Source: Bacillota bacterium
GTDB taxonomy: Bacteria > Bacillota > Clostridia > Lachnospirales > Lachnospiraceae
DNA: 64,000 nt
Assembly (NCBI GenBank): GCA_023402845.1
Contig: JAEYFP010000002.1
Span: forward strand, 62,001 to 126,000
Direction of reading: 5' to 3'
Shown: positions 51,186 to 60,090 of the stretch, one piece after another
Position numbering within the stretch: position 1 is the stretch's first letter
Layout of the letters: the number at the start of each line of letters is the position of its first letter
Notes under the pieces: model-generated
Seen by the model: only the letters and a program-made list of their open reading frames with translations
Told to the model about the DNA's origin: nothing
Database searches by the model: none
Made by a program: the position numbers and the translations under genes

Positions 51186-52586
51186 ATGGAAAAATTAAAA
51201 ATCGGTTTTGCCCCCACGAGGAGAAGTATCTTCAGTGCGCCGGATGCGATTAAGTATGCCAATCTGACGAGAGACAGACTGAAAGAGCTTGGTGTGGAGT
51301 TTGTGGATATCACGGATATCAACGGGGAAGGCTTGCTATATGACGAAAATGACCGCGTTAAAATTGCGGAAAAATTTAAAAAGGAAGGTGTGAAGGGATT
51401 ATTTTTACCGCACTGTAATTTTGGAACCGAGTATATCTGTGCCCGGCTTGCAAAGGAATTAAATGTACCGGTGCTGCTTTGGGGACCGCTTGATGAACGC
51501 CCCGATGAAAACGGGATCCGTCTCAGAGACAGCCAGTGCGGATTGTTTGCGACGGGAAAGGTGCTGCGCAGATTTCGGGTGCCCTTCACCTATCTGACAA
51601 ACTGTCGCTTGGACGATCCTGTGTTTGAACGCGGAGTCAGAGATTTTCTTGCTGTCTGCAATGTTGTCGATGTATTTCGCAATACACGGATTCTGCAAAT
51701 TGCACCGCGTCCGTTTGATTTTTGGTCAACAATGTGCAATGAGGGTGAGCTCTTGGAGCGCTTCAACATTCAGCTTTCCCCGATTCCGATGCCGGAGCTG
51801 ACGGCTCAGATTAAAAAGGTGATGGAAGAAGGAACGGCTGTCAAAGAGGTCGTTGCTTATTGCAGAGAGCATATGGAAATTAAAATTAAGGATCAGGAGC
51901 TGGAACATGTTGCGGCATTGAAGATTGCAATGAAAGGGCTTGCGGAAAAATATGGATGTAATGCGATTGCGATCCAATGCTGGAATGCGTTACAGGGTGA
52001 AATCGGGATCATGCCCTGTGCGGCAAATTCCTTATTAAATGAAGAGGGACTGCCGGTCGTATGCGAAACGGATATCCACGGCGCGATCACTGCAGTCATG
52101 GCCGAGGCGGCCGGAATGGGCGAAATCAGAAGCTTTTTTGCAGACTGGACAGTCAGACATCCGGATATCGAGAATGGTGAGCTGCTGCAGCACTGCGGTC
52201 CGTGGCCGATTTCTGTAGCAAAGGAAAAGCCGTCGATCGGTTATCCGCTTGCATTTGATCATCCGGGTGCGGTTGAGGCCGAAGCAAAGCACGGAGAAAT
52301 GACATTGTGCCGTTTTGACGGGGATAACGGAGAATATTCCCTGCTGCTGGGAAACGCAACAGGTGTGGAAGGCCCATATACAAAAGGAACGTATGTATGG
52401 GTGGAAGTGGAAAATATAAAGCGGCTGGAAGCCAAAATCGTAGAAGGTCCCTATATCCACCACTGTGTCGGCATTCACAGGGATGTTGTGCCGGTGTTGT
52501 ATGAAGCGTGTAAATATATCGGCATCAAGCCGGATCTTTACGATCCGGTCGAAGAGGATGTCAAAGCTTACTTGAGAGGAGAATGA
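51186..52586 (+). CDS. L-fucose/L-arabinose isomerase-family protein
   Basis: A 466-residue sugar isomerase of the FucI/AraA superfamily, not close enough to call FucI. It has a typical N-terminal Rossmann part, the GNCEGE-like region is replaced by STMCNEGEL, and the C-terminal part has NGEYSLLLGNATG and HHCVGIHRDV. The likely metal ligands are Glu, Asp and His residues in CETDIHG and in the C-terminal HH. GGAGGATG-type sequence precedes ATG 51186. A split transketolase and an FGGY kinase follow, so its ketose product is probably phosphorylated and then handled by transketolase. Confidence 0.75.
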   Translation: MEKLKIGFAPTRRSIFSAPDAIKYANLTRDRLKELGVEFVDITDINGEGLLYDENDRVKIAEKFKKEGVKGLFLPHCNFGTEYICARLAKELNVPVLLWGPLDERPDENGIRLRDSQCGLFATGKVLRRFRVPFTYLTNCRLDDPVFERGVRDFLAVCNVVDVFRNTRILQIAPRPFDFWSTMCNEGELLERFNIQLSPIPMPELTAQIKKVMEEGTAVKEVVAYCREHMEIKIKDQELEHVAALKIAMKGLAEKYGCNAIAIQCWNALQGEIGIMPCAANSLLNEEGLPVVCETDIHGAITAVMAEAAGMGEIRSFFADWTVRHPDIENGELLQHCGPWPISVAKEKPSIGYPLAFDHPGAVEAEAKHGEMTLCRFDGDNGEYSLLLGNATGVEGPYTKGTYVWVEVENIKRLEAKIVEGPYIHHCVGIHRDVVPVLYEACKYIGIKPDLYDPVEEDVKAYLRGE

Positions 52587-52589
52587 GAA

Positions 52590-53420
52590 ATGGAAAATTT
52601 AAAGGCCATCTCATATGATTTGAGAAAAGATGTCGTGGACATCATTGTGGCAGGAGGCGGAGGGCATATCGGCGGCGATATGAGTGTCATCGATATTCTG
52701 ATAGAGCTCTATTACAGACAGATGAACGTGTCGCCGGACCGCCTGAAGGACCCCGGGCGTGACAGGTTCGTTCTGAGCAAGGGGCATTCCGTGGAGGCGT
52801 ATTATGCGGTGCTCTGTGGGAGAGGTTTTTTGGATTTGGATACGGTGAAAAAACAATTTTCCAAATTTAACACACCATATATCGGACATCCGAATAATAA
52901 GCTTGCCGGTATCGAAATGAATTCAGGTTCTCTCGGACACGGGCTGTCGGTATGTGTCGGTATGGCGCTTGCGGGCAAAATGGATGAAAAAGACTATCGC
53001 GTCTATACGGTAATGGGAGACGGTGAGCTTGCGGAAGGAAGTGTATGGGAGGCGGTCATGTCTGCCTCACATTATAAGCTGGATAACCTCTGTGCGGTTG
53101 TAGACCGCAACTGCCTCCAGATATCAGGGAGTACCGAGGATGTCATGTCTCATAAACGCTTAAAAGACCGGTTCGAAAGCTTTGACTGGCATGTCATTAC
53201 TGTAAACGGTAACGATTTTGAAGAATTAAATGCGGCATTTTCGGAGGCCGGACAAATTAAGGGAAAGCCGACGATGATCATTGCCAATACGGTCAAGGGC
53301 TATGGTTCCTCTGTGATGGAAAACAAAGCAAACTGGCATCACAAAGTTCCGACACAGGAGGAATATACACAAATTATGAAAGATCTTACAAACAGGAAGG
53401 AGGCACTCCTTAATGAATAA
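52590..53420 (+). CDS. Transketolase, N-terminal (TPP-binding) subunit
   Basis: First half of a two-subunit transketolase, 276 residues. It has the SKGHSVEAYY and GSLGHGLSVCVGMAL His motifs and the TPP motif GDGELAEGSVWEA...DRNCLQISG. Start ATG 52590 lies three bases after the isomerase stop. It overlaps the C-terminal subunit gene by eight bases, so they are made together. Split transketolases within sugar operons often serve a dedicated sugar phosphate, not the general pentose phosphate pathway. Confidence 0.9.
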   Translation: MENLKAISYDLRKDVVDIIVAGGGGHIGGDMSVIDILIELYYRQMNVSPDRLKDPGRDRFVLSKGHSVEAYYAVLCGRGFLDLDTVKKQFSKFNTPYIGHPNNKLAGIEMNSGSLGHGLSVCVGMALAGKMDEKDYRVYTVMGDGELAEGSVWEAVMSASHYKLDNLCAVVDRNCLQISGSTEDVMSHKRLKDRFESFDWHVITVNGNDFEELNAAFSEAGQIKGKPTMIIANTVKGYGSSVMENKANWHHKVPTQEEYTQIMKDLTNRKEALLNE

Positions 53421-54366
53421 AATACCGAATAGGGCAGCCATTTGTGATGTGCTGTCAGAAAAAGCAAAGACAGACAGGGATATTGTGGTGCTGTGCAGTG
53501 ATTCAAGGGGCTCTGCTTCACTGACGCCGTTTGCGGAAGCGTATCCTGCGCAGTTTATCGAAGTGGGCATTGCGGAGCAGGATCTGGTAGGCATTTCAGC
53601 AGGGCTTGCCAAATGCGGAAAAAAGCCGTTTGCGGCGTCTCCGGCATGTTTCTTATCTACAAGAAGCTATGAGCAGGCAAAGGTTGATGTTGCCTATTCC
53701 AATACAAACGTCAAATTAATCGGAATCAGCGGCGGCGTCAGCTACGGTTCGCTCGGCATGAGCCACCATTCCGCACAGGATATTGCGGCGATGTCCTCCG
53801 TTCCGAATATGCGCGTTTATCTTCCGAGTGACAGACATCAGACAAAGCATCTGATCGAGGCACTGTTACAGGATACAAAGCCCGCTTATATCAGGGTCGG
53901 CAGAAACCCGGTAGAGGATATTTATACGGAAGAAAACTGTCCGTTCCAGATGGATGAAGCGGTTAAAATCGGAGAGGGGACGGATGTCTGCCTCATTGCA
54001 TGCGGTGAAATGGTACGTCCGTGCGTAGAGGCCGCGGCACTTTTAAAGGAACAGGGCGTGCAGGCTTGCGTTGTGGATATGTACTGCATCAAACCGCTTG
54101 ACGAGAAGACGATCCTGAACCAGGCGAAAGGGAAAAAGCTTATTGTGACTGTAGAAGAGCATGCACCGTTTGGCGGACTGGGATCTATGGTGAGTCAGGT
54201 GATCGGCAGGGAATGCCCGATGCGCGTCGTTAATATGGCACTTCCGGACGCACCGGTTGTATCGGGAAATTCCAAAGAAGTATTTGAGTATTATGGCTTG
54301 AATGCAGAAGGTATTGCAAAGACGGTAATTACCAACCTTAGAAATGCTTCTGAATTTTCCGAATAA
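53413..54366 (+). CDS. Transketolase, C-terminal (pyrimidine and regulatory) subunit
   Basis: Second half of the split transketolase, 317 residues. The pyrimidine-domain Glu is in FIEVGIAEQDLVGISAGLA, followed by SYGSLGMSHHSAQDIA and the C-terminal domain with VTVEEHAPFGGLGSMV. Its ATG overlaps the first subunit gene. Together they move a two-carbon unit from a ketose phosphate to an aldose phosphate. In this operon the donor is probably the phosphorylated product of the FGGY kinase downstream; that is inference. Confidence 0.9.
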   Translation: MNKIPNRAAICDVLSEKAKTDRDIVVLCSDSRGSASLTPFAEAYPAQFIEVGIAEQDLVGISAGLAKCGKKPFAASPACFLSTRSYEQAKVDVAYSNTNVKLIGISGGVSYGSLGMSHHSAQDIAAMSSVPNMRVYLPSDRHQTKHLIEALLQDTKPAYIRVGRNPVEDIYTEENCPFQMDEAVKIGEGTDVCLIACGEMVRPCVEAAALLKEQGVQACVVDMYCIKPLDEKTILNQAKGKKLIVTVEEHAPFGGLGSMVSQVIGRECPMRVVNMALPDAPVVSGNSKEVFEYYGLNAEGIAKTVITNLRNASEFSE

Positions 54367-54418
54367 AAGTTTTGCTTCTGTTTAAAAAAGAACAACGGGT
54401 ATAGAAATGGGGTTTATA

Positions 54419-55900
54419 ATGGAGAAGTATATCATTGGGATTGACCAAAGCACACAGGGAACAAAAGCGCTGTTATTTGACAGTACGGGAAAGCTGCTTG
54501 GGCGGGAGGATCTTTTGCATGAGCAGTTGATTAATGACAAGGGCTGGGTTTCCCACGATGCATCGCAGATTTATGAAAACACGGTCTCAGTTGTGAGGAA
54601 ATTAGTAGAAAAAACAAACATTGACAAACAGGAGATAGCAGGGATCGGCATCAGTAACCAGCGGGAGACTTCTGTTGCATGGAATAAAATGACCGGGGAG
54701 CCGGTTGATCACGCGATCGTATGGCAATGTGCCCGTGCAAAGGATTTATGCAGAAAAATCGAGGAGGCCGGTGCGGCGGAGGAAATCCGGAGAAAGACGG
54801 GACTGTTTTTATCACCGTATTTTCCGGCATCTAAATTTGCATGGTTTTTAAAGAACCGGCCCGAGGCACAAACACTTGCACAAAAGGGGGAGCTTTGTCT
54901 GGGAACAATCGACAGTTGGCTCGTTTACCGGCTGACAGGCGGAAGATGCTTCCGGACGGACTATTCCAATGCCTCCCGCACACAGCTGTTTAATTTGTAT
55001 ACGCTTTCGTGGGATCAGGAAATCTGCGATCTGTTCCAAATACCGATCTCCTGCTTGCCGCAGGTGATGGATTCCAACGGAGATTTCGGAGAGACGGATC
55101 TGGAGGGCTATTTTGACAGGCCGGTACCGATCAGGGGCGTACTCGGAGATTCTCATGGAGCGCTTTTCGGACAGGGCTGCCATAAAAAAGGGATGGTGAA
55201 AAGTACTTACGGAACCGGTTCCTCCATTATGATGAATATCGGGGAAATTCCGGTATTAAGCAGTCATGGCGTTGTGACTTCACTTGCATGGGGGATTGAT
55301 GGGACGGTGGAATATGTGCTGGAGGGAAATATCAATTATACGGGAGCGGTGATTACCTGGCTGATCCAGGAGTTAAAGCTGATCCGGTCGGCGTCTGAGA
55401 CGGAGGCTTTGGCGGAGATGGCTAATAAAGAGGATCAAACATACCTTGTGCCTGCTTTTTCCGGGCTGGGGGCGCCTTATTGGGACAGTGATGCCACAGC
55501 TTCGATCAGCGGACTTACAAGAACAACAGGAAGGGCTGAAATCGTGCGTGCCGGGCTGGACTGTATCGCTTATCAAATCACAGATATTGTGCAGGCGATG
55601 GGGCAGGATGCAGGTATTCCGATCAGGGAGCTGCGTGTGGACGGCGGCCCGACAAGAAATCGGTACCTGATGCAGTTTCAAAGTGATATTGCGGGAGTGA
55701 CGGTACAGGTGCCGGAAGCGGAGGAGTTATCAGGTATCGGCGCCGCCTATATGGCCGGTATTGCGCTCGGTGTTTTTGACAGGGATGGGGTGTTTACTCA
55801 CATGAGCCGCAAGACTTATGTTCCAATGATGGAAGATGATGTAAAAAATAAAAAATATGCCGGATGGAAAGCTGCGGTTGGGCGAGTGCTCACCAAATAA
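54419..55900 (+). CDS. FGGY-family kinase (glycerol kinase/xylulokinase-like)
   Basis: Carbohydrate kinase of 493 residues. The start GIDQSTQGTKALLFD, GIGISNQRETSVAWNK, GTIDSWLVYRLTGG and STYGTGSSIMMN are the glycerol-kinase/xylulokinase pattern, with VDGGPTRNRYLMQFQSDI near the end. I prefer ATG 54419 because it matches the family start; ATG 54407 in frame has no better site. Operon position after a sugar isomerase and a split transketolase suggests a ketopentose, such as xylulose, ribulose or apulose, rather than glycerol. Confidence 0.82.
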   Translation: MEKYIIGIDQSTQGTKALLFDSTGKLLGREDLLHEQLINDKGWVSHDASQIYENTVSVVRKLVEKTNIDKQEIAGIGISNQRETSVAWNKMTGEPVDHAIVWQCARAKDLCRKIEEAGAAEEIRRKTGLFLSPYFPASKFAWFLKNRPEAQTLAQKGELCLGTIDSWLVYRLTGGRCFRTDYSNASRTQLFNLYTLSWDQEICDLFQIPISCLPQVMDSNGDFGETDLEGYFDRPVPIRGVLGDSHGALFGQGCHKKGMVKSTYGTGSSIMMNIGEIPVLSSHGVVTSLAWGIDGTVEYVLEGNINYTGAVITWLIQELKLIRSASETEALAEMANKEDQTYLVPAFSGLGAPYWDSDATASISGLTRTTGRAEIVRAGLDCIAYQITDIVQAMGQDAGIPIRELRVDGGPTRNRYLMQFQSDIAGVTVQVPEAEELSGIGAAYMAGIALGVFDRDGVFTHMSRKTYVPMMEDDVKNKKYAGWKAAVGRVLTK

Positions 55901-56088
55901 AGGACAACTTCTTGCTTTTATTAAAAGAGCAGGCAAACGAACGCGGAATGAAAATTGTGTTGAATCCTTCGCTTTATAACGGTACAATAAATATGTATAA
56001 CTTAAGCAAGGTTTCGCTGCTTCTGATAGTGAAAAGAAAGGGAGCTTACAGACCCTTTAAACAGACCGAAAGTGAGAGGATGAGAAGA

Positions 56089-57090
56089 GTGGGCAGTACA
56101 ATCAGGGAAATTAGTGAGGCGACGGGGTTTTCTCCAGCAACCGTTTCGAATGCGTTGAATCATAAGCGGGGCGTTAATAAGGAGACGTCCGCCATTATAT
56201 TTGAAACGGCGCATCATATGGGATACGTGGAGGAGAATAAGGTAAAGAAGCTGAAGTTTGTCATCTTCAAGACGAACGGGCTGATCATAGACGACACTCC
56301 GTTTTTTTCGCTGATGATTGAGGGCGTGCAAAAAGAGTGCCGCAATTTTGGACTGGAAATGTCTATTTATAATTTAGATAAGCGGGATGCGGATTATGAG
56401 GAGCAGGTAAGGCAGCTTGCGCTGGATGCTTCCTCCGCGGTCATTTTACTTGGAACGGAGCTGGAGGAATCGGATCTTTCCGCTTTTCTAAACTGTAAGT
56501 GTCCCTTTCTTGTACTGGACTACTGGGTATCCGATATGTCCTTTAACGCTGTATTGATTAATAATGCAGATTCGGCGAGGACGGCGGTCGAGTATCTGTT
56601 AAAAAAGGGCCACCGGGAAATTGGATATCTGCGCGGTTCCTTTCGTATTAAGGCGTTTCGTTCCAGAGAGGTCGGATATAAGGTCGCACTGGAAAAGGCG
56701 GGAATTGAAGTGAAGGATACGTATGTTGTGACGCTTGCTACGACAATGGACGGCGCATATAAGGATATGAAGGAGTATTTGTCGAAAAAGCCAAAGCTGC
56801 CGACTGCATTTTTTGCCGACAATGATATGGTGGCACTGGGCGCGATGAAGGCGATGAGCGAGGAAGGAATCCAGATTCCGCAGCAGGTGTCAGTGATTGG
56901 CTTTGATGATCTGCCATTTTGCGAGATTGCATCCCCGAGACTTTCCACAATTCGTGTATCGAAGCAGGAAATGGGACAAATCGCAGTCAAGCGCCTGATG
57001 GAAATCGTCAATGATTCGGAAGGCAGTAAATTAAAAATACAGGTATGTACCCAATTTGTGGAGCGGGAAAGTGTGAGAGAGCTTCTTTAA
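56089..57090 (+). CDS. LacI-family transcriptional regulator
   Basis: LacI/GalR regulator of about 333 residues. The helix-turn-helix STIREISEATGFSPATVSNALNH starts almost at the N-terminus, and the effector domain has VISPV-type segments replaced by FLVLDYWVSD, ending VIGFDDLPFCEIASPRLSTI. AGAGGA at 56075-56080 points to GTG 56089; ATG 56080 is the alternative, and a longer frame back to 55864 lies inside the kinase gene. It probably represses the isomerase-transketolase-kinase operon upstream. Confidence 0.85.
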   Translation: MGSTIREISEATGFSPATVSNALNHKRGVNKETSAIIFETAHHMGYVEENKVKKLKFVIFKTNGLIIDDTPFFSLMIEGVQKECRNFGLEMSIYNLDKRDADYEEQVRQLALDASSAVILLGTELEESDLSAFLNCKCPFLVLDYWVSDMSFNAVLINNADSARTAVEYLLKKGHREIGYLRGSFRIKAFRSREVGYKVALEKAGIEVKDTYVVTLATTMDGAYKDMKEYLSKKPKLPTAFFADNDMVALGAMKAMSEEGIQIPQQVSVIGFDDLPFCEIASPRLSTIRVSKQEMGQIAVKRLMEIVNDSEGSKLKIQVCTQFVERESVRELL

Positions 57091-57119
57091 GAAGTACGAA
57101 GGTAAAGGAACGGGAAAAT

Positions 57120-58169
57120 ATGCTGAAAATAGTTGCGGTTGATGATGAGTTTCTTGTAGTTGAGGGGATCAAGCTGTTAGTGGGGGAGATCAATGTCGAG
57201 TGCGAGATTTTAGGCTATGCCAATGACGGACTGACGGCATGGGAAATCATACAACATAACGAGCCGGATGTGCTGATTACGGATATTAAAATGCCGGGAA
57301 TGAGCGGTTTGGAGCTGATCAAAAAATGCCGGGAAAAATATCCGAAAATGCTGGCAATTGTAATCAGCGGTTATCAGGAATTTTCCTATGCGCAAAAAGC
57401 GATCGGACTTGGTGTCATCAGCTATGTCGATAAGCCGATTACACTTGAAAAACTTGAGGAGGCGCTGCGTCTGGCGGAGGACCTTTACTATAAAAACATT
57501 CGTAAAAATACGGCTAATCCATATTTGACCCATAAACTTGACGAGCTGGTCAGGGCCCAGTGCGGCGGTAAATATGAAGAAATGGAAGCGGTTTATCAAA
57601 GCATCAAGGAGCAGATGCATAAAGAGCGTATGAAAATAGAGGATTATAAACGCTATATGTACAACCTCGTCACGTTTGTCGTGGGAGTTTATTACGACAA
57701 TGCAAAGACAAATACAGCGGAAAAGCATTTTCCATCTTACCGGAACCTGTTCATTTTGCAATCGTATGATGAGGTGGATCAATACGCAGATTATATTATC
57801 CTGAATATTATTAACAAGCTGAAGCTGGAAAATCAAGGCGTTGTCCATGGGACGATCAAGGATCTGGTGCAATATATTCAGGAACATTACCATGAGGATA
57901 TCAGCTTGAATGAATTGGCTGAGCTTGTAAAAATGAGCCCGGTTTATTTGAGCACACTCTTTAAAGAGGAGCTTGGCATCAGTTATGTGAAATACCTGAC
58001 TGATATCCGGCTGCAAAAGGCAAAAAAGCTTTTGGCAGACGGTTATCTGGTAACGGAAGTCAGCGAAAAGGTCGGCTATCACAATTACCGTTATTTTTGC
58101 GATTTATTTAAACGAAATACAGGCATGACGCCGAACGAATATAAGGGAACGATCAGAAAGGGCCGGTAG
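57120..58169 (+). CDS. YesN-type response regulator (receiver plus AraC domain)
   Basis: Receiver domain (IVAVDDEF acidic pair, phospho-acceptor Asp in LITDIKMPGMSG, Lys in DKPI) in residues 1-120, a linker, and a C-terminal AraC-type double helix-turn-helix (SLNELAELVKMSPVYLSTLFKEE; VTEVSEKVGYHNYRYFCDLFKR). AAAGGAA lies nine bases before ATG 57120. It is encoded just ahead of its YesM-type kinase and an ABC sugar importer, the usual layout for extracellular-sugar control. Confidence 0.9.
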   Translation: MLKIVAVDDEFLVVEGIKLLVGEINVECEILGYANDGLTAWEIIQHNEPDVLITDIKMPGMSGLELIKKCREKYPKMLAIVISGYQEFSYAQKAIGLGVISYVDKPITLEKLEEALRLAEDLYYKNIRKNTANPYLTHKLDELVRAQCGGKYEEMEAVYQSIKEQMHKERMKIEDYKRYMYNLVTFVVGVYYDNAKTNTAEKHFPSYRNLFILQSYDEVDQYADYIILNIINKLKLENQGVVHGTIKDLVQYIQEHYHEDISLNELAELVKMSPVYLSTLFKEELGISYVKYLTDIRLQKAKKLLADGYLVTEVSEKVGYHNYRYFCDLFKRNTGMTPNEYKGTIRKGR

Positions 58170-58174
58170 CGTTA

Positions 58175-59917
58175 ATGGAACACAACTGGAACAGAAAAAG
58201 AAAGCTGAAATGGCAGATCGTAATTGCGATCATCATTGTTTCGTTTGTTTCGGTAACGGTATCTGTGCTGACGGTTTACCGCATTTCCAAGCAAACAGTA
58301 CAGAAGCAGTATATTAAGCTGGCAGAGGATAATCTGGCGGCTTTTGATATTGTTGTTGACAAAGATTTAGAAACTTTGATCGGTACGATTCGCAACTACA
58401 TGCTGGATCCTGCAATTATTAACGTGATCAGTGCGCCGCCAAAAAACCCGAATGGCCGTTATTATGATTCCGACAGTCGGGCAGCGCTGTTCAACCAGGT
58501 TACGGAGATGTTTAACCAGTTGAATATGGTCGAGGGCGTTTTTTTGTTTGATAATTATGACCGTTATTACATGTATTTGAAAAATGGGAAAAATACCTCT
58601 CCTTATCTGACTTATTATCAGGAGGATGCCGAGAAGGACAGCGTCTGGTATCAAGCCGTACAGGGAACACGGGGCAAGGAAATTTTCTGGAACGGAGATG
58701 TGCTCAATCCGGATAACCAGGCATGCTTTTCGATTATTAAAAAATTGAATGATACGGCGAAGTATCAACAGGAAGGAATCATGATCATCACGGTCAGGAA
58801 AACATTCCTAAAAGCGATCTACAGTGAACTGAATACGCGTAATATTGTTCTGCTTTTGGATGAGGCGGATAATTATATCACGCAGATCGGTCAAAATAAT
58901 AATACAGAGGATTTTTTTGAAGCATATAAAAACCGGGCTGCGGATGGAGATGCGGAGGAGTTTCTATATTTGGAGCGGATCAATGCGACAACTGGGTGGA
59001 AGTTTATTACCGGTATTGAAAAAAATGAGCTGTATGAAGAAAATACGTATATCGGTTCCTATATCTGGATTCTCCTGTTGATTGTTGTAGGGGCCGTATT
59101 TTTGATTTCAATTCTTGTTACAAATAATATTTATAAGCCTCTGGGCAAGCTCGAGGAGGCCGTCGGGGAAATCAACGGCGGAAAACGTCAGATTGAGACC
59201 GAGTTTGACAAAAGTGAGATCGGAGCGATCGGTGAGACAATTAAGCGGGTTGTGAATAATAACCTCTATTTGGAAAAACAGATTGTGGATATTGAGCTGA
59301 GCAAGAAAAAAGCACAGTTTCTGCTGCTGCAGGCACAAATCAATCCGCATTATCTCTATAACACACTGAACTCGATTTATATTCTGGCGTTGAAATATAA
59401 AGCACAGGATATTGCACAGATGGTGCTTGCTTTATCCGATATGTTTAAGCTGTCTTTGAATGAGGGGAAGGGCTATGTGCGTGTGCAGGATGAAATTACG
59501 TATGTGGAAAATTATATGCGCGTTATGAATTACCGTTTTAAAAACAGGTTCAAAGTTTATTTTGATGTGGACGACGATATTCTGGAGTGTTATATGATGA
59601 AATTTTTACTGCAGCCGTTTGTTGAAAATTCGATTATTCACGGACTGGAACAGAAGGTCGGGGAGGGCAGTGTCATTATTTCCGGGAATCGGACAGGCGA
59701 GGACATTGAGCTTCAGATTTTTGATGACGGAGTGGGCTTTCATGTAGAAGAAAAGCAGGCATCGGGATATGGAATCAGGAATGTGGCCGAGAGGATCTGT
59801 CTTATCTACGGAGAAGAATATGGGGTAAAGGTCACGAGTACAATCGGAGAGGGCACGACGGTTGTCATCAGAATTCCGGTGAAAGATTTGGAGTTTTATC
59901 GGCAAAGCGAACCTTAA
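58175..59917 (+). CDS. YesM-type sensor histidine kinase
   Basis: Membrane sensor of 580 residues. There are two membrane segments (residues about 12-35 and 290-320) around a large extracellular sensing domain, then a HAMP-like linker, a His_kinase domain with the phospho-acceptor His in QAQINPHYLYNTLNSI, and the HATPase domain with N-box PFVENSIIHGLE and DDGVGF. Its ATG is five bases after the response regulator stop. It should sense the sugar delivered to the importer downstream. Confidence 0.9.
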   Translation: MEHNWNRKRKLKWQIVIAIIIVSFVSVTVSVLTVYRISKQTVQKQYIKLAEDNLAAFDIVVDKDLETLIGTIRNYMLDPAIINVISAPPKNPNGRYYDSDSRAALFNQVTEMFNQLNMVEGVFLFDNYDRYYMYLKNGKNTSPYLTYYQEDAEKDSVWYQAVQGTRGKEIFWNGDVLNPDNQACFSIIKKLNDTAKYQQEGIMIITVRKTFLKAIYSELNTRNIVLLLDEADNYITQIGQNNNTEDFFEAYKNRAADGDAEEFLYLERINATTGWKFITGIEKNELYEENTYIGSYIWILLLIVVGAVFLISILVTNNIYKPLGKLEEAVGEINGGKRQIETEFDKSEIGAIGETIKRVVNNNLYLEKQIVDIELSKKKAQFLLLQAQINPHYLYNTLNSIYILALKYKAQDIAQMVLALSDMFKLSLNEGKGYVRVQDEITYVENYMRVMNYRFKNRFKVYFDVDDDILECYMMKFLLQPFVENSIIHGLEQKVGEGSVIISGNRTGEDIELQIFDDGVGFHVEEKQASGYGIRNVAERICLIYGEEYGVKVTSTIGEGTTVVIRIPVKDLEFYRQSEP

Positions 59918-60090
59918 AAATCTGGACATATTATTTTTTTTACAGACATGAATAAAGAAAAATCTGAAATTATATGACAAATTATAAGAAAAGACTCTCT
60001 GCAAAAATGATGACGAATCAGATATAACATAAGTATCAGGTTTTCGAAAACTTATGAAACAGGTCATCACAATTCAAGTAGGAGGCTAAC

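Noticed and set aside
59918..60090. Direct GACAT repeats before the binding-protein gene at 60091 as YesN sites
   Set aside because: Two five-base units 20 bases apart in A+T-rich sequence are too weak, and no good -35 could be placed.
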